Position numbers and translations under genes: made by a program. Shown one piece after another: positions 7,659-15,740 of a DNA stretch of 64,000 bases; position 1 is the stretch's first letter, and each line of letters begins with the position of its first letter. Source of the stretch: Acidobacteriota bacterium (lineage in GTDB: Bacteria > Acidobacteriota > Terriglobia > Acidiferrales > UBA7541); assembly GCA_013289955.1 (NCBI GenBank), contig JABCYZ010000033.1:1-64000 (forward strand), read 5' to 3'. The notes beneath the pieces are model-generated. The model did no database searches and was not told the origin of the DNA. It saw nothing but the letters and a program-made list of their open reading frames with translations.

Positions 7659-8165
7659 ATGGCGAAAAAGGTTTCCCGCGGCCAGAAAGCCGCCAAGAAA
7701 ACGGGGCACGCGAAACAGGCGTACAGCCTGTCCAATTTGAAGCCGCCAAAGGGTTCGCGGCACCGCAAGGTGCGCGTCGGCCGCGGCATGGGCTCGAAAC
7801 TGGGGAAAACCTCCGGTTCCGGCGACAAGGGACAGAAATCCCGCCGCGGCTATTCGCGCCGGCGCGGATTTGAGGGCGGCCAGATGCCGCTGCATCGCCG
7901 CATGCCGAAACGGGGATTTCACAATCTGTTTGGCGTGACGTATTCGGTCGTGAATCTGGAGGAACTGAACGTTTTTCCGGAAAATGAAACCGTCACGCCC
8001 GATTTGCTTCGCGCGCACGGTTTTGTGCGCCGCGCCACGGACCCCATCAAGGTTCTGGGCGACGGCGAACTGAAGACCAAGCTGGCCATTCATGCGCATG
8101 CCTTCAGCGCATCGGCCAAGGACAAGATCACCAAGGCCGGCGGCACATTCGAGGTTGTAGCGTAG
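7659..8165 (+). CDS. rplO: 50S ribosomal protein L15
   Basis: L15 is an assembly protein of the large subunit. The 168-residue product has the Gly/Arg/Lys-rich L15 segment (RKVRVGRGMGSKLGKTSGSGDKGQKSR) and the C-terminal motif with ITKAGGTFEVV. It has a basic N-terminal extension of about 20 residues relative to typical L15. It starts 4 bases after rpmD. Confidence 0.97.
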   Translation: MAKKVSRGQKAAKKTGHAKQAYSLSNLKPPKGSRHRKVRVGRGMGSKLGKTSGSGDKGQKSRRGYSRRRGFEGGQMPLHRRMPKRGFHNLFGVTYSVVNLEELNVFPENETVTPDLLRAHGFVRRATDPIKVLGDGELKTKLAIHAHAFSASAKDKITKAGGTFEVVA

Positions 8166-8218
8166 GTTGGTAGCGCAGCGTAAAGTCGTCTTGTAACGGG
8201 GAATCGCAAGGTAAACGT

Positions 8219-9622
<1,404 letters not shown>

Positions 9623-9625
9623 ATC

Positions 9626-10336
9626 ATGGCGGCGAGCCCAGCGGTGCCGGAAAATCGGCCCCCGGAAGAGCTCAATCGCGCCGTGATTTTACTCGGGCCT
9701 CCGGGCGCGGGGAAAGGCACGCAGGCGAAAAAGCTTGCGGCCAAGTACTCTGTGCCGCACCTTTCAACGGGCGACATGCTCCGGGAGCACGTGGCCCAAG
9801 GCACGCCGCTCGGGGTTAAGGCCAAGCCGATTATGGAGCGCGGCGAGCTTGTGCCGGATTCGCTGGTGCTCAAGATCGTGGCGGCTCGCATCGAACGGCC
9901 CGATTGCGCGCACGGTTTTGTGTTCGACGGGTTTCCGCGAACCGTCGCTCAGGCGCAGTACCTGGGCGAGTTGTTGAAGCAGCATGGATTTCGGCGGCCG
10001 TTTGTGATTCACCTGGTTGTAGATACGGCCCTGATTCTCCGGCGCATCACCGGCCGGCGGACATGTAAGACGGGGGGCGAGATTTATAATCTCTTCGAGC
10101 GCCCGCCGAAGGTCGAAGGGCGCTGCGACAACGACGGCGGGGAATTGTTCCAGCGGCCGGACGACCGGGAAGAAATTGTAGCGCCGCGGCTGCACGCGTA
10201 TCACAAGCAGACCGAGCCGCTGGTTGCGTACTACCGGAGGCTGGGCTTGCTTCACGAGGTGGACGCCTCGAAAAGCGTGGAAGAAGTCGAGCAGCAGGTT
10301 TGCAAGACTCTGCACCACGCGCGCAGCAAGCATTAG
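9626..10336 (+). CDS. adk: Adenylate kinase
   Basis: Adenylate kinase interconverts ATP + AMP and 2 ADP in the cytoplasm. It has the P-loop GPPGAGKGTQA, the AMP-binding region STGDMLREHV and the signature FVFDGFPRTVAQAQ. The long LID domain has RRTCK and GRCDNDGG, which look like a partly kept Cys-based zinc LID. At 236 residues it carries about 15 extra N-terminal residues. It begins 3 bases after secY, the classical spc-operon order. Confidence 0.97.
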   Translation: MAASPAVPENRPPEELNRAVILLGPPGAGKGTQAKKLAAKYSVPHLSTGDMLREHVAQGTPLGVKAKPIMERGELVPDSLVLKIVAARIERPDCAHGFVFDGFPRTVAQAQYLGELLKQHGFRRPFVIHLVVDTALILRRITGRRTCKTGGEIYNLFERPPKVEGRCDNDGGELFQRPDDREEIVAPRLHAYHKQTEPLVAYYRRLGLLHEVDASKSVEEVEQQVCKTLHHARSKH

Positions 10337-10366
10337 TCAGCCCGGGAAGGGCCGCTAGTAGAAACG

Positions 10367-11140
10367 ATGGCGATTCATCTGCGCAGTGCCGAAGAGCTGG
10401 AAAAGATGCACCGCGCCGGGCTTGTCGTGCATGAGACTTTGACGGCGCTCCGCGACATGGTGCGGCCGGGGCTGACGACGATGGACCTCGAGAGGTTTGC
10501 CGAGGAAAAAATCGCCGGGAAGCCCGGTAAAGCGGCGTTCAAGGGGTACCGCGGTTATCCTTGTTCGCTGTGCACTTCGGTGAACAGCGAGATCGTTCAC
10601 GGGATTCCGTCGCCGAAACGCAAATTGCGCGAAGGCGATATCGTCTCGATCGACTTCGGGATGGAAGTGGACGGGTATTTCGCGGATTCGGCGGTCACCG
10701 TTCCGGTCGGGCAGATTCGGCCGGAAGTGAAGAAGCTGCTGGATGTAACCCGCGAATCGCTGGACCGCGCGATCGACAAGATGCGGGCCGGCAACCGGCT
10801 CGGCGATGTCGGCCACGCGGTGCAAAGCTGGGTCGAGCAGCACGGGTATTCGGTGGTGCGAGAGTTTGTCGGGCATGGCATCGGAACGAAGATGCACGAC
10901 GAACCCAACCTGCCGAACTACGGCGAAGAAGGACGAGGCGCCAGGCTGCAGGAAGGCATGGTCATCGCCGTCGAGCCGATGGTCAACGCAGGGCGCCCGG
11001 AAGTTCGCATGCGCGACGAGTGGGTGGCAGAAACAGCTGACGGCAGCCCGTCAGCCCACTTTGAGCACACGGTAGCGGTCACGGCGAACGGCCCCTGGAT
11101 CCTGACGCGCCCGAAAGATGCGACCGGCCCGTCCTGGTGA
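10367..11140 (+). CDS. map: Methionine aminopeptidase, type I
   Basis: MetAP removes the initiator methionine from nascent proteins. The 257-residue product has the pita-bread metal ligands: Asp in IDFGMEVDGYFADSAVT (two Asp), His in FVGHGIGTKMHDEPNLPNYG, and Glu in AVEPMVN and in HFEHTVAVT. It lacks the N-terminal zinc finger of eukaryotic type I enzymes. It sits between adk and infA as in many bacteria. Confidence 0.97.
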   Translation: MAIHLRSAEELEKMHRAGLVVHETLTALRDMVRPGLTTMDLERFAEEKIAGKPGKAAFKGYRGYPCSLCTSVNSEIVHGIPSPKRKLREGDIVSIDFGMEVDGYFADSAVTVPVGQIRPEVKKLLDVTRESLDRAIDKMRAGNRLGDVGHAVQSWVEQHGYSVVREFVGHGIGTKMHDEPNLPNYGEEGRGARLQEGMVIAVEPMVNAGRPEVRMRDEWVAETADGSPSAHFEHTVAVTANGPWILTRPKDATGPSW

Positions 11141-11169
11141 GGAGCGGCGCCCTCAAAAAGGGTTGTAGT

Positions 11170-11187
11170 GGCGCAGTGTGCTGCGCC
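11170..11187. repeat. Intergenic hairpin upstream of infA
   Basis: GGCGCAG (11170-11176) and CTGCGCC (11181-11187) form a 7-bp stem with a TGTG loop in the 109-base map-infA gap. A related element with the same GGCGCAG arm is found between rpsM and rpsK. Confidence 0.55.
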
Positions 11188-11249
11188 GAAAGCGGCAAGG
11201 TAGGACACAGCGACTGGGTTTTAACCCAACGCTGGTAACGCAGGAGACT

Positions 11250-11513
11250 ATGGCGAGACCCATTCGCGAGAAGAAAGAAAAGGGCGACTCCGGCAATCCC
11301 AAAGAGGACGCCATCGAAGTCATGGCCACGGTGATAGAGCCGCTGCCCAACGCAATGTTTCGCGTGGAGCTCGAAAACAAGCATCAAGTGCTGGCGCACG
11401 TTTCCGGCAAGATGCGCAAGAACTTTATCCGCATCCTCGCCGGAGACAAGGTAGCGGTTGAACTTTCGCCCTACGATCTAACGAGAGGCCGGATCGTCTA
11501 CCGCTACAAGTAG
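11250..11513 (+). CDS. infA: Translation initiation factor IF-1
   Basis: IF-1 occupies the A site during initiation. The 87-residue product has the S1/OB-fold core IEVMATVIEPLPNAMFRVEL, HVSGKMRKNFIRILAGDKV and ends SPYDLTRGRIVYRYK. It is about 15 residues longer than usual because of an N-terminal extension. The frame is open upstream to 11178, but ATG 11250 follows a CAGGAG site and fits the family best. Confidence 0.96.
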   Translation: MARPIREKKEKGDSGNPKEDAIEVMATVIEPLPNAMFRVELENKHQVLAHVSGKMRKNFIRILAGDKVAVELSPYDLTRGRIVYRYK

Positions 11514-11515
11514 TG

Positions 11516-11533
11516 GCGGGTCTCTAAACCCGC
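11516..11533. repeat. Intergenic hairpin downstream of infA
   Basis: GCGGGT and ACCCGC form a 6-bp stem around a CTCTAA loop, starting 3 bases after the infA stop in a 136-base gap before rpmJ. There is no T-run. The rest of the gap holds a GGCGG/CCGCC pair near 11606-11621 but no recognisable gene. Confidence 0.5.
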
Positions 11534-11649
11534 GGTTTGGGGTCTGCGACTTTAGAAGGGGCTGCTTCATCTAATGCCCCTGGTTTCCAGGGCACGCCTT
11601 CCGAGGCGGGCCGCTGGCCGCCAAGAACGGCCGGAATGAGGAAAAGAGA

Positions 11650-11763
11650 ATGAAAGTAAGGGCATCGGTAAAAAAGATTTGTGACAAATGCAAAGTGATT
11701 CACCGGCGTGGCGTGGTGCGGGTCATCTGCACCAATCCGAAGCACAAGCAGCGCCAGGGTTAA
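11650..11763 (+). CDS. rpmJ: 50S ribosomal protein L36, zinc type
   Basis: L36 is the smallest ribosomal protein and coordinates zinc in the large subunit. Translating from ATG 11650 gives 37 residues starting MKVRASVKKICDKCKVIHRR and ending in KHKQRQG. The Cys-X2-Cys, later Cys and His ligands (ICDKC, VICTNPKH) are intact. It lies in the expected place between infA and rpsM, 9 bases before rpsM. A GAGGAAAAGAGA region precedes it. Confidence 0.97.
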   Translation: MKVRASVKKICDKCKVIHRRGVVRVICTNPKHKQRQG

Positions 11764-11772
11764 GGAGACAGA

Positions 11773-12162
11773 ATGGCACGCATCGCAGGTGTAGACCTTC
11801 CGCCGCAGAAGCGCCTTTGGGTCGGACTGACTTCGATCTATGGCATCGGGCAGGAGCGCGCGAAAAAGCTCGCCGCCAAGGCCGGCGTCGATCACACGAA
11901 GAAGATCCGCGACTTGACGGAAGACGAAGTGAATCATCTCCGCCAGGAAATTGAAAAAGAAGGCCGCGTGGAAGGCGATCTCCGCAAGGAGATCCAGATG
12001 AACATCCGCAGGCTGATCGAAATTCAGGCATACCGCGGAATTCGTCATCGCCGGAATCTTCCGGTGCGCGGACAACGCACGCACACAAACGCACGCACGA
12101 GAAAAGGTCCGCGTCGCGGCGCAGTGGCGGCAAAGAAGAAGGTCACCGGCAAGAAGGGCTAA
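11773..12162 (+). CDS. rpsM: 30S ribosomal protein S13
   Basis: S13 contacts P-site tRNA and forms bridges with the 50S subunit. The 129-residue product starts MARIAGVDLPPQKRLWVGLTSIYGIG. It contains the helix-two-turn-helix region and ends with the S13 signature RGIRHRRNLPVRGQRTHTNARTRKG. AAGGAGAC precedes the ATG. Confidence 0.98.
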   Translation: MARIAGVDLPPQKRLWVGLTSIYGIGQERAKKLAAKAGVDHTKKIRDLTEDEVNHLRQEIEKEGRVEGDLRKEIQMNIRRLIEIQAYRGIRHRRNLPVRGQRTHTNARTRKGPRRGAVAAKKKVTGKKG

Positions 12163-12171
12163 CGGTTTTGC

Positions 12172-12203
12172 TTCTCGTGGCGCAGCATGCTGCGCCACGA
12201 GAA
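12172..12203. repeat. Perfect 32-base palindrome between rpsM and rpsK
   Basis: The half-site TTCTCGTGGCGCAGCA is followed immediately by its exact reverse complement, centred on GCATGC. As RNA it would form a near-continuous hairpin within the alpha-operon mRNA. It has no T-run and lies 44 bases before the rpsK start, so pausing, processing or mobile-repeat origin are more likely than termination. Confidence 0.75.
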
Positions 12204-12246
12204 AGGCAAGATTTCAGATTCAGGGAAATACGAAACGGAGTGAACA

Positions 12247-12705
12247 GTGGCAAAAGAACAAAAAGGCGCGGTGCCGGACGCAACAGCAGCACCGGGGAAA
12301 CCGGCGGCGGCAACAAAGCGCAAGAAAGAATTCAAGAAGAAGCGCGAACGGCGCGTCGTGCCCCACGGCATCGTTTATGTGGCGGCGACGTTTAACAACA
12401 CGCAGATCACCATCTCGGATACGGACGGTCGGGTGATGTGCTGGTCCTCGGCGGGAGCCATCGGTTTCAAGGGTTCGCGCAAGGGCACGCCGTACGCCGC
12501 GCAGCAGGCTTCGCTCGCTGCCGCCGGCGTGGCGCGCGACCAGTACGGGATGAAGAGCGTGGAAGTGCGCGTGAAAGGGCCCGGCTCGGGACGCGAGTCG
12601 GCCGTGCGCGCTCTGGCTGCAGCCGGATTGCACATCGTGCTGATTCGCGACGTGACGCCGATTCCCCACAACGGCTGCCGTCCTCCGAAAAGGCGCCGCG
12701 TTTGA
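12247..12705 (+). CDS. rpsK: 30S ribosomal protein S11
   Basis: S11 lies on the 30S platform near the Shine-Dalgarno helix. The core is VVPHGIVYVAATFNNTQITISDTDG, GFKGSRKGTPYAAQ and the C-terminal DVTPIPHNGCRPPKRRRV. GTG start. At 152 residues there are about 25 extra N-terminal residues rich in Ala/Lys, perhaps disordered. Confidence 0.97.
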   Translation: MAKEQKGAVPDATAAPGKPAAATKRKKEFKKKRERRVVPHGIVYVAATFNNTQITISDTDGRVMCWSSAGAIGFKGSRKGTPYAAQQASLAAAGVARDQYGMKSVEVRVKGPGSGRESAVRALAAAGLHIVLIRDVTPIPHNGCRPPKRRRV

Positions 12706-12788
12706 GGAACAATTTTATGACGCAAGAGATTCGACGAGACACGCAAGCAGTTTTGTCTCACCAGAGTTTTGGGAAGGGAGAATAGAAG

Positions 12789-13421
12789 TTGGCAAGACAC
12801 CGAGATGCAGTCTGCCGCCTGTGCCGCCGGGAAGGGCAGAAACTATTTTTGAAGGGGCTGCGGTGCTTTACCGAGAAGTGCGCGATTGAGAAGCGCAACT
12901 TCGTTCCGGGACAGCACGGACAGTCGCGGCGCCCCAAGGTCGCAGGTTACGGCCTGCAGTTACGCGAGAAGCAGAAGGTCAAGCGAACCTACGGATTGCT
13001 CGAGAGGCAGTTCCGTTCGTATTTCGAGAAGGCTGTACGGGCCAAGGGTCCCACGGGCGAAAACTTGATCATCACGCTCGAGCGGCGTCTGGACAACGTG
13101 GTATGGCGCGCGGGATTGGCGTCGTCGCGTTCGCAGGCGCGCCAGCTCGTCCTGCATGGGCATGTCCGCGTGAACGGGAAGAAGGTCAATATTCCCTCCT
13201 ATCTCGTCACGATTGGCGAAGAAGTGGCCATCAAGGAAAAGATGCACCAGAACGCCATGGTCCTCGAAGCGCGCAACGTGGCGCAGAGCCAGAGCGCGGT
13301 GCCGTGGCTCGAGCAGGACCGCGAGCAGTTCAAGGCGAAAGTCGTGGCATTGCCGAAGCGCGAAGACGTGCAGACGCCGCCGATCAATGAACAGTTGATC
13401 GTCGAACTCTACTCGAAGTAA
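12789..13421 (+). CDS. rpsD: 30S ribosomal protein S4
   Basis: S4 is a primary 16S rRNA-binding protein and in many bacteria the repressor of the alpha operon. The 210-residue product uses a TTG start after GGGAAGGGAG. It has a zinc-type N-terminus (CRLCRREG, then CFTEKC) and an S4 RNA-binding motif (RLDNVVWRAGLASSRSQARQLVLHGHVRVNGKKVNIPSY). The Cys-rich N-terminus identifies the C+ paralogue. Confidence 0.97.
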   Translation: MARHRDAVCRLCRREGQKLFLKGLRCFTEKCAIEKRNFVPGQHGQSRRPKVAGYGLQLREKQKVKRTYGLLERQFRSYFEKAVRAKGPTGENLIITLERRLDNVVWRAGLASSRSQARQLVLHGHVRVNGKKVNIPSYLVTIGEEVAIKEKMHQNAMVLEARNVAQSQSAVPWLEQDREQFKAKVVALPKREDVQTPPINEQLIVELYSK

Positions 13422-13426
13422 GCCGC

Positions 13427-13448
13427 GGGCGGTCTCCGTAGACCGCCC
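13427..13448. repeat. Intergenic hairpin between rpsD and rpoA
   Basis: GGGCGGTCT and AGACCGCCC form a perfect 9-bp stem closed by CCGT, 5 bases after the rpsD stop. It is followed by TTAAAAGG rather than a T-run. Two weaker inverted repeats (about 13463-13479 and 13500-13513) occur in the same 112-base gap. Confidence 0.6.
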
Positions 13449-13533
13449 TTAAAAGGCTCCGCGCCCGGCGGTACCGGGCAAGCAGTCCGGTTTTAGGCGG
13501 CCGATCGTTCGGCGGCCAGAAGGAAGGAACACG

Positions 13534-14562
13534 ATGTGGAAGGGTTTTCAAAAGCCAAAGCGACTTGCATCCGAGCTGGAATCACTGACCGAGAAGTACG
13601 GACGGTTTTCCGCGCAGCCGTTTGAGCGCGGCTGGGGCACGACCGTCGGAAACGGGCTGCGGCGCGCGTTGTTGAGCTCGATTGAAGGCGCTGCGATCAC
13701 CGCCGTGAAAATCGAAGGAGTGCTGCACGAATTTTCCTCGATTCCCGGCGTGGTGGAAGATGCCACCGATATCATCCTGAACTTGAAGCAGGTGCCGATC
13801 AAGCTGAACACCGATCTGCCGAAGACGATTTTCTTCAACGTCGATCACCCTGGCCCGGTGACGTCGGCGCAAATCGAAGAAGACGCGGATTTCGCGGTGC
13901 TTGACAAGAGCGTGTACATCGCGACGGTCAGCGAAGGCGGCAAGTTGCAGATCGAGATGCGCGTCAAGAATGGCCGCGGCTACGTGGCGGCGGACCGCAA
14001 CTACGATGAAGACCTGCCGATCGGCTACATCCCGGTCGACTCCGTCCACTCCCCGGTTCGCAAGGTCAACTACGCCGTCGAAGCGGCGCGTCTCGGCCAA
14101 ATGACGGACTACGAGAAGCTGATGATTGAGGTCTGGACCAACGGCGCGATCACGCCGCAAGATTCCATCGGATTGGCTGCGAAGCTGGTGAAGGATCACA
14201 TGAGCATCTTCATCAACTTCGAGGAACCGACGGATATGCCGGACGTGCCGCAGGAAATCGCCAACGATCCGCGCCTCGAGCATTTGGACCGCTCTGTCGA
14301 AGAGCTGGAACTTTCCGTGCGTTCCTACAACTGCTTGAAAAACGCCAACATCCAGACCATCCGCGAACTCGTGCAAAAGAGCGAAAATGAAATGCTGAAG
14401 ACCAAAAACTTCGGCCGGAAGTCGCTCAACGAGATCAAGGATATACTGACCAAGATGGGCCTCAGCCTGGGCATGAAGTTCGACGAGCACGGCCGCATCA
14501 TCTGGCCGCCGCTGCCGAGCCAGACGGCTCCGCCGCCCAGCGAAGACACCGTCGGACTGTAA
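13534..14562 (+). CDS. rpoA: RNA polymerase subunit alpha
   Basis: The alpha subunit nucleates RNA polymerase assembly and contacts UP elements and activators. The 342-residue product has the N-terminal assembly domain (FERGWGTTVGNGLRRALLSSIEGAAIT) and alpha-CTD with the helix-hairpin-helix segment SVRSYNCLKNANIQTIRELV and KNFGRKSLNEIKDIL. It lies between rpsD and rplQ as usual. AGAAGGAAGGAAC precedes the ATG. Confidence 0.98.
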   Translation: MWKGFQKPKRLASELESLTEKYGRFSAQPFERGWGTTVGNGLRRALLSSIEGAAITAVKIEGVLHEFSSIPGVVEDATDIILNLKQVPIKLNTDLPKTIFFNVDHPGPVTSAQIEEDADFAVLDKSVYIATVSEGGKLQIEMRVKNGRGYVAADRNYDEDLPIGYIPVDSVHSPVRKVNYAVEAARLGQMTDYEKLMIEVWTNGAITPQDSIGLAAKLVKDHMSIFINFEEPTDMPDVPQEIANDPRLEHLDRSVEELELSVRSYNCLKNANIQTIRELVQKSENEMLKTKNFGRKSLNEIKDILTKMGLSLGMKFDEHGRIIWPPLPSQTAPPPSEDTVGL

Positions 14563-14618
14563 GACGGTCGAGTTTTCGGCACCGAGACGCGTGAGCTGTT
14601 AGCTCACAGTTGACAGCC

Positions 14619-14655
14619 CACAGCCGACAGTTCCGTTGATAGGGAGTCGGCTGTG
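14619..14655. repeat. Intergenic inverted repeat between rpoA and rplQ
   Basis: CACAGCCGAC (14619-14628) and GTCGGCTGTG (14646-14655) form a 10-bp stem. A second complementary pair (AGCTCACAG upstream and CTGTGAGCT overlapping the right arm) allows alternative pairing. The region reads as a degenerate ACAG/CGACAG repeat. No coding potential is seen in this 170-base gap. Confidence 0.55.
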
Positions 14656-14732
14656 AGCTTCAACAAAAATTTTTCACGGGCTGCTTGCGAGAGTGGACCG
14701 TCTTCAGATAGCAGAAGCTAAAGGGATGGACG

Positions 14733-15152
14733 ATGCGGCATCGTAATTCTGGATCAAAACTTGGACGCAATCCGTCGCACCGTCGCGCGACGCTGCGGAA
14801 TCTCGTCACCAATCTATTCGAGCACGGTCGGATCACCACCACGCTGACGCGCGCGAAAGCCACGCGGCCCGTAGCGGAAAAGATCATCACGCTCGGCAAG
14901 CGCGACACGCTACAATCGCGGCGTCAGGCTGCGGCGTATCTCATGACGCCGGCAGTGACGGCGAAGCTATTCAGCGAGATTGCTCCGAAATTCGCGGACC
15001 GGGCCGGCGGCTACACGCGCATCATCCATGCCGGCATCCGGGTCGGCGATGGCGCCAAGGTCGCGATCCTCGAGATCGTCGGCTACGAGCTGAAGAAAAA
15101 AGAAAAGAAAGAAAAAACCAAGAAGGAAGAACCCGCCGAAGCGGCCAGTTAA
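14733..15152 (+). CDS. rplQ: 50S ribosomal protein L17
   Basis: L17 lies near the peptide exit tunnel. The 139-residue product starts MRHRNSGSKLGRNPSHRRATLRNL, carries the family's ITTTLTRAKATRPVAEKIITLGK, and ends with a Lys/Glu-rich tail (EKKEKTKKEEPAEAAS). It is the last gene of the superoperon and is followed by a terminator. Confidence 0.97.
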   Translation: MRHRNSGSKLGRNPSHRRATLRNLVTNLFEHGRITTTLTRAKATRPVAEKIITLGKRDTLQSRRQAAAYLMTPAVTAKLFSEIAPKFADRAGGYTRIIHAGIRVGDGAKVAILEIVGYELKKKEKKEKTKKEEPAEAAS

Positions 15153-15196
15153 GAGGAACTTCCACTCGACCGGTCTCAACCCGTCATCTGCTCTAA

Positions 15197-15233
15197 GCCC
15201 GTCGCGGCCTGCCGCGGCGGGCGTTGTTTTTTT
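15197..15233 (+). terminator. Rho-independent terminator of the ribosomal superoperon
   Basis: GCCCGTCGCGGC (15197-15208) pairs with GCCGCGGCGGGC (15211-15222) with one G-U position, giving a 12-bp GC-rich stem. It is followed 4 bases later by seven T. It lies 45 bases after the rplQ stop. Confidence 0.85.
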
Positions 15234-15740
15234 GGTTTCAGCCCCGAGGTGTGGCTGGCAATCCCCCGTCTCTTCCAAGTGTTTTTCGAGTGGAACGCGC
15301 GGTGCCCACTACCCCGACGAGGCTACCTGAGCGCTGTTTCTAAACGAGTTATCCCCCATTCTTGGCCCCGCCGAATCAGAGAGGATCGGCCGACCCCGGG
15401 AGTTTCCTCGAATGGGCTCTCGGTCCGTGCCGCGGGAACTCTTTGGATTCCGGGCTTTCCTCTATCGAAGATGTGGTTGTGCGGTTTCACACAGGTGGTT
15501 ATTGAGTATGTGAGCACACCCCTTGCCGCGCGAATTGATTTGCACAGAAGCCCGACCGTATCCTGAGTGTGTCTAGTAGTTCTAATACTAGGGACGCTTG
15601 AGAGCGCGGCTCCCATTCTCAGATGGATGTGAGAGCAGACAGACCGCGCGCAACGTCAGATGCAATGCAGAGAAGTGCGAACGGGGCCCCCACTTGGTGG
15701 AAACCCCAATTGGCGTGGAACGCAAGGAGATTATACGGTC
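15234..15740. other. Non-coding gap between rplQ terminator and kelch gene
   Basis: No convincing gene is seen in about 500 bases; the open frames here have no family resemblance or good start. The last 120 bases are GC-rich and presumably hold the leader of the kelch lipoprotein gene, including GGGGCCCCC followed by TGGTGGAAACCCCAATT. No known riboswitch pattern was recognised. Confidence 0.5.

Noticed and set aside
15600..15740. c-di-GMP or other riboswitch upstream of the kelch gene
   Set aside because: GC-rich and partly self-complementary, but the conserved core of GEMM or other known aptamers could not be matched.
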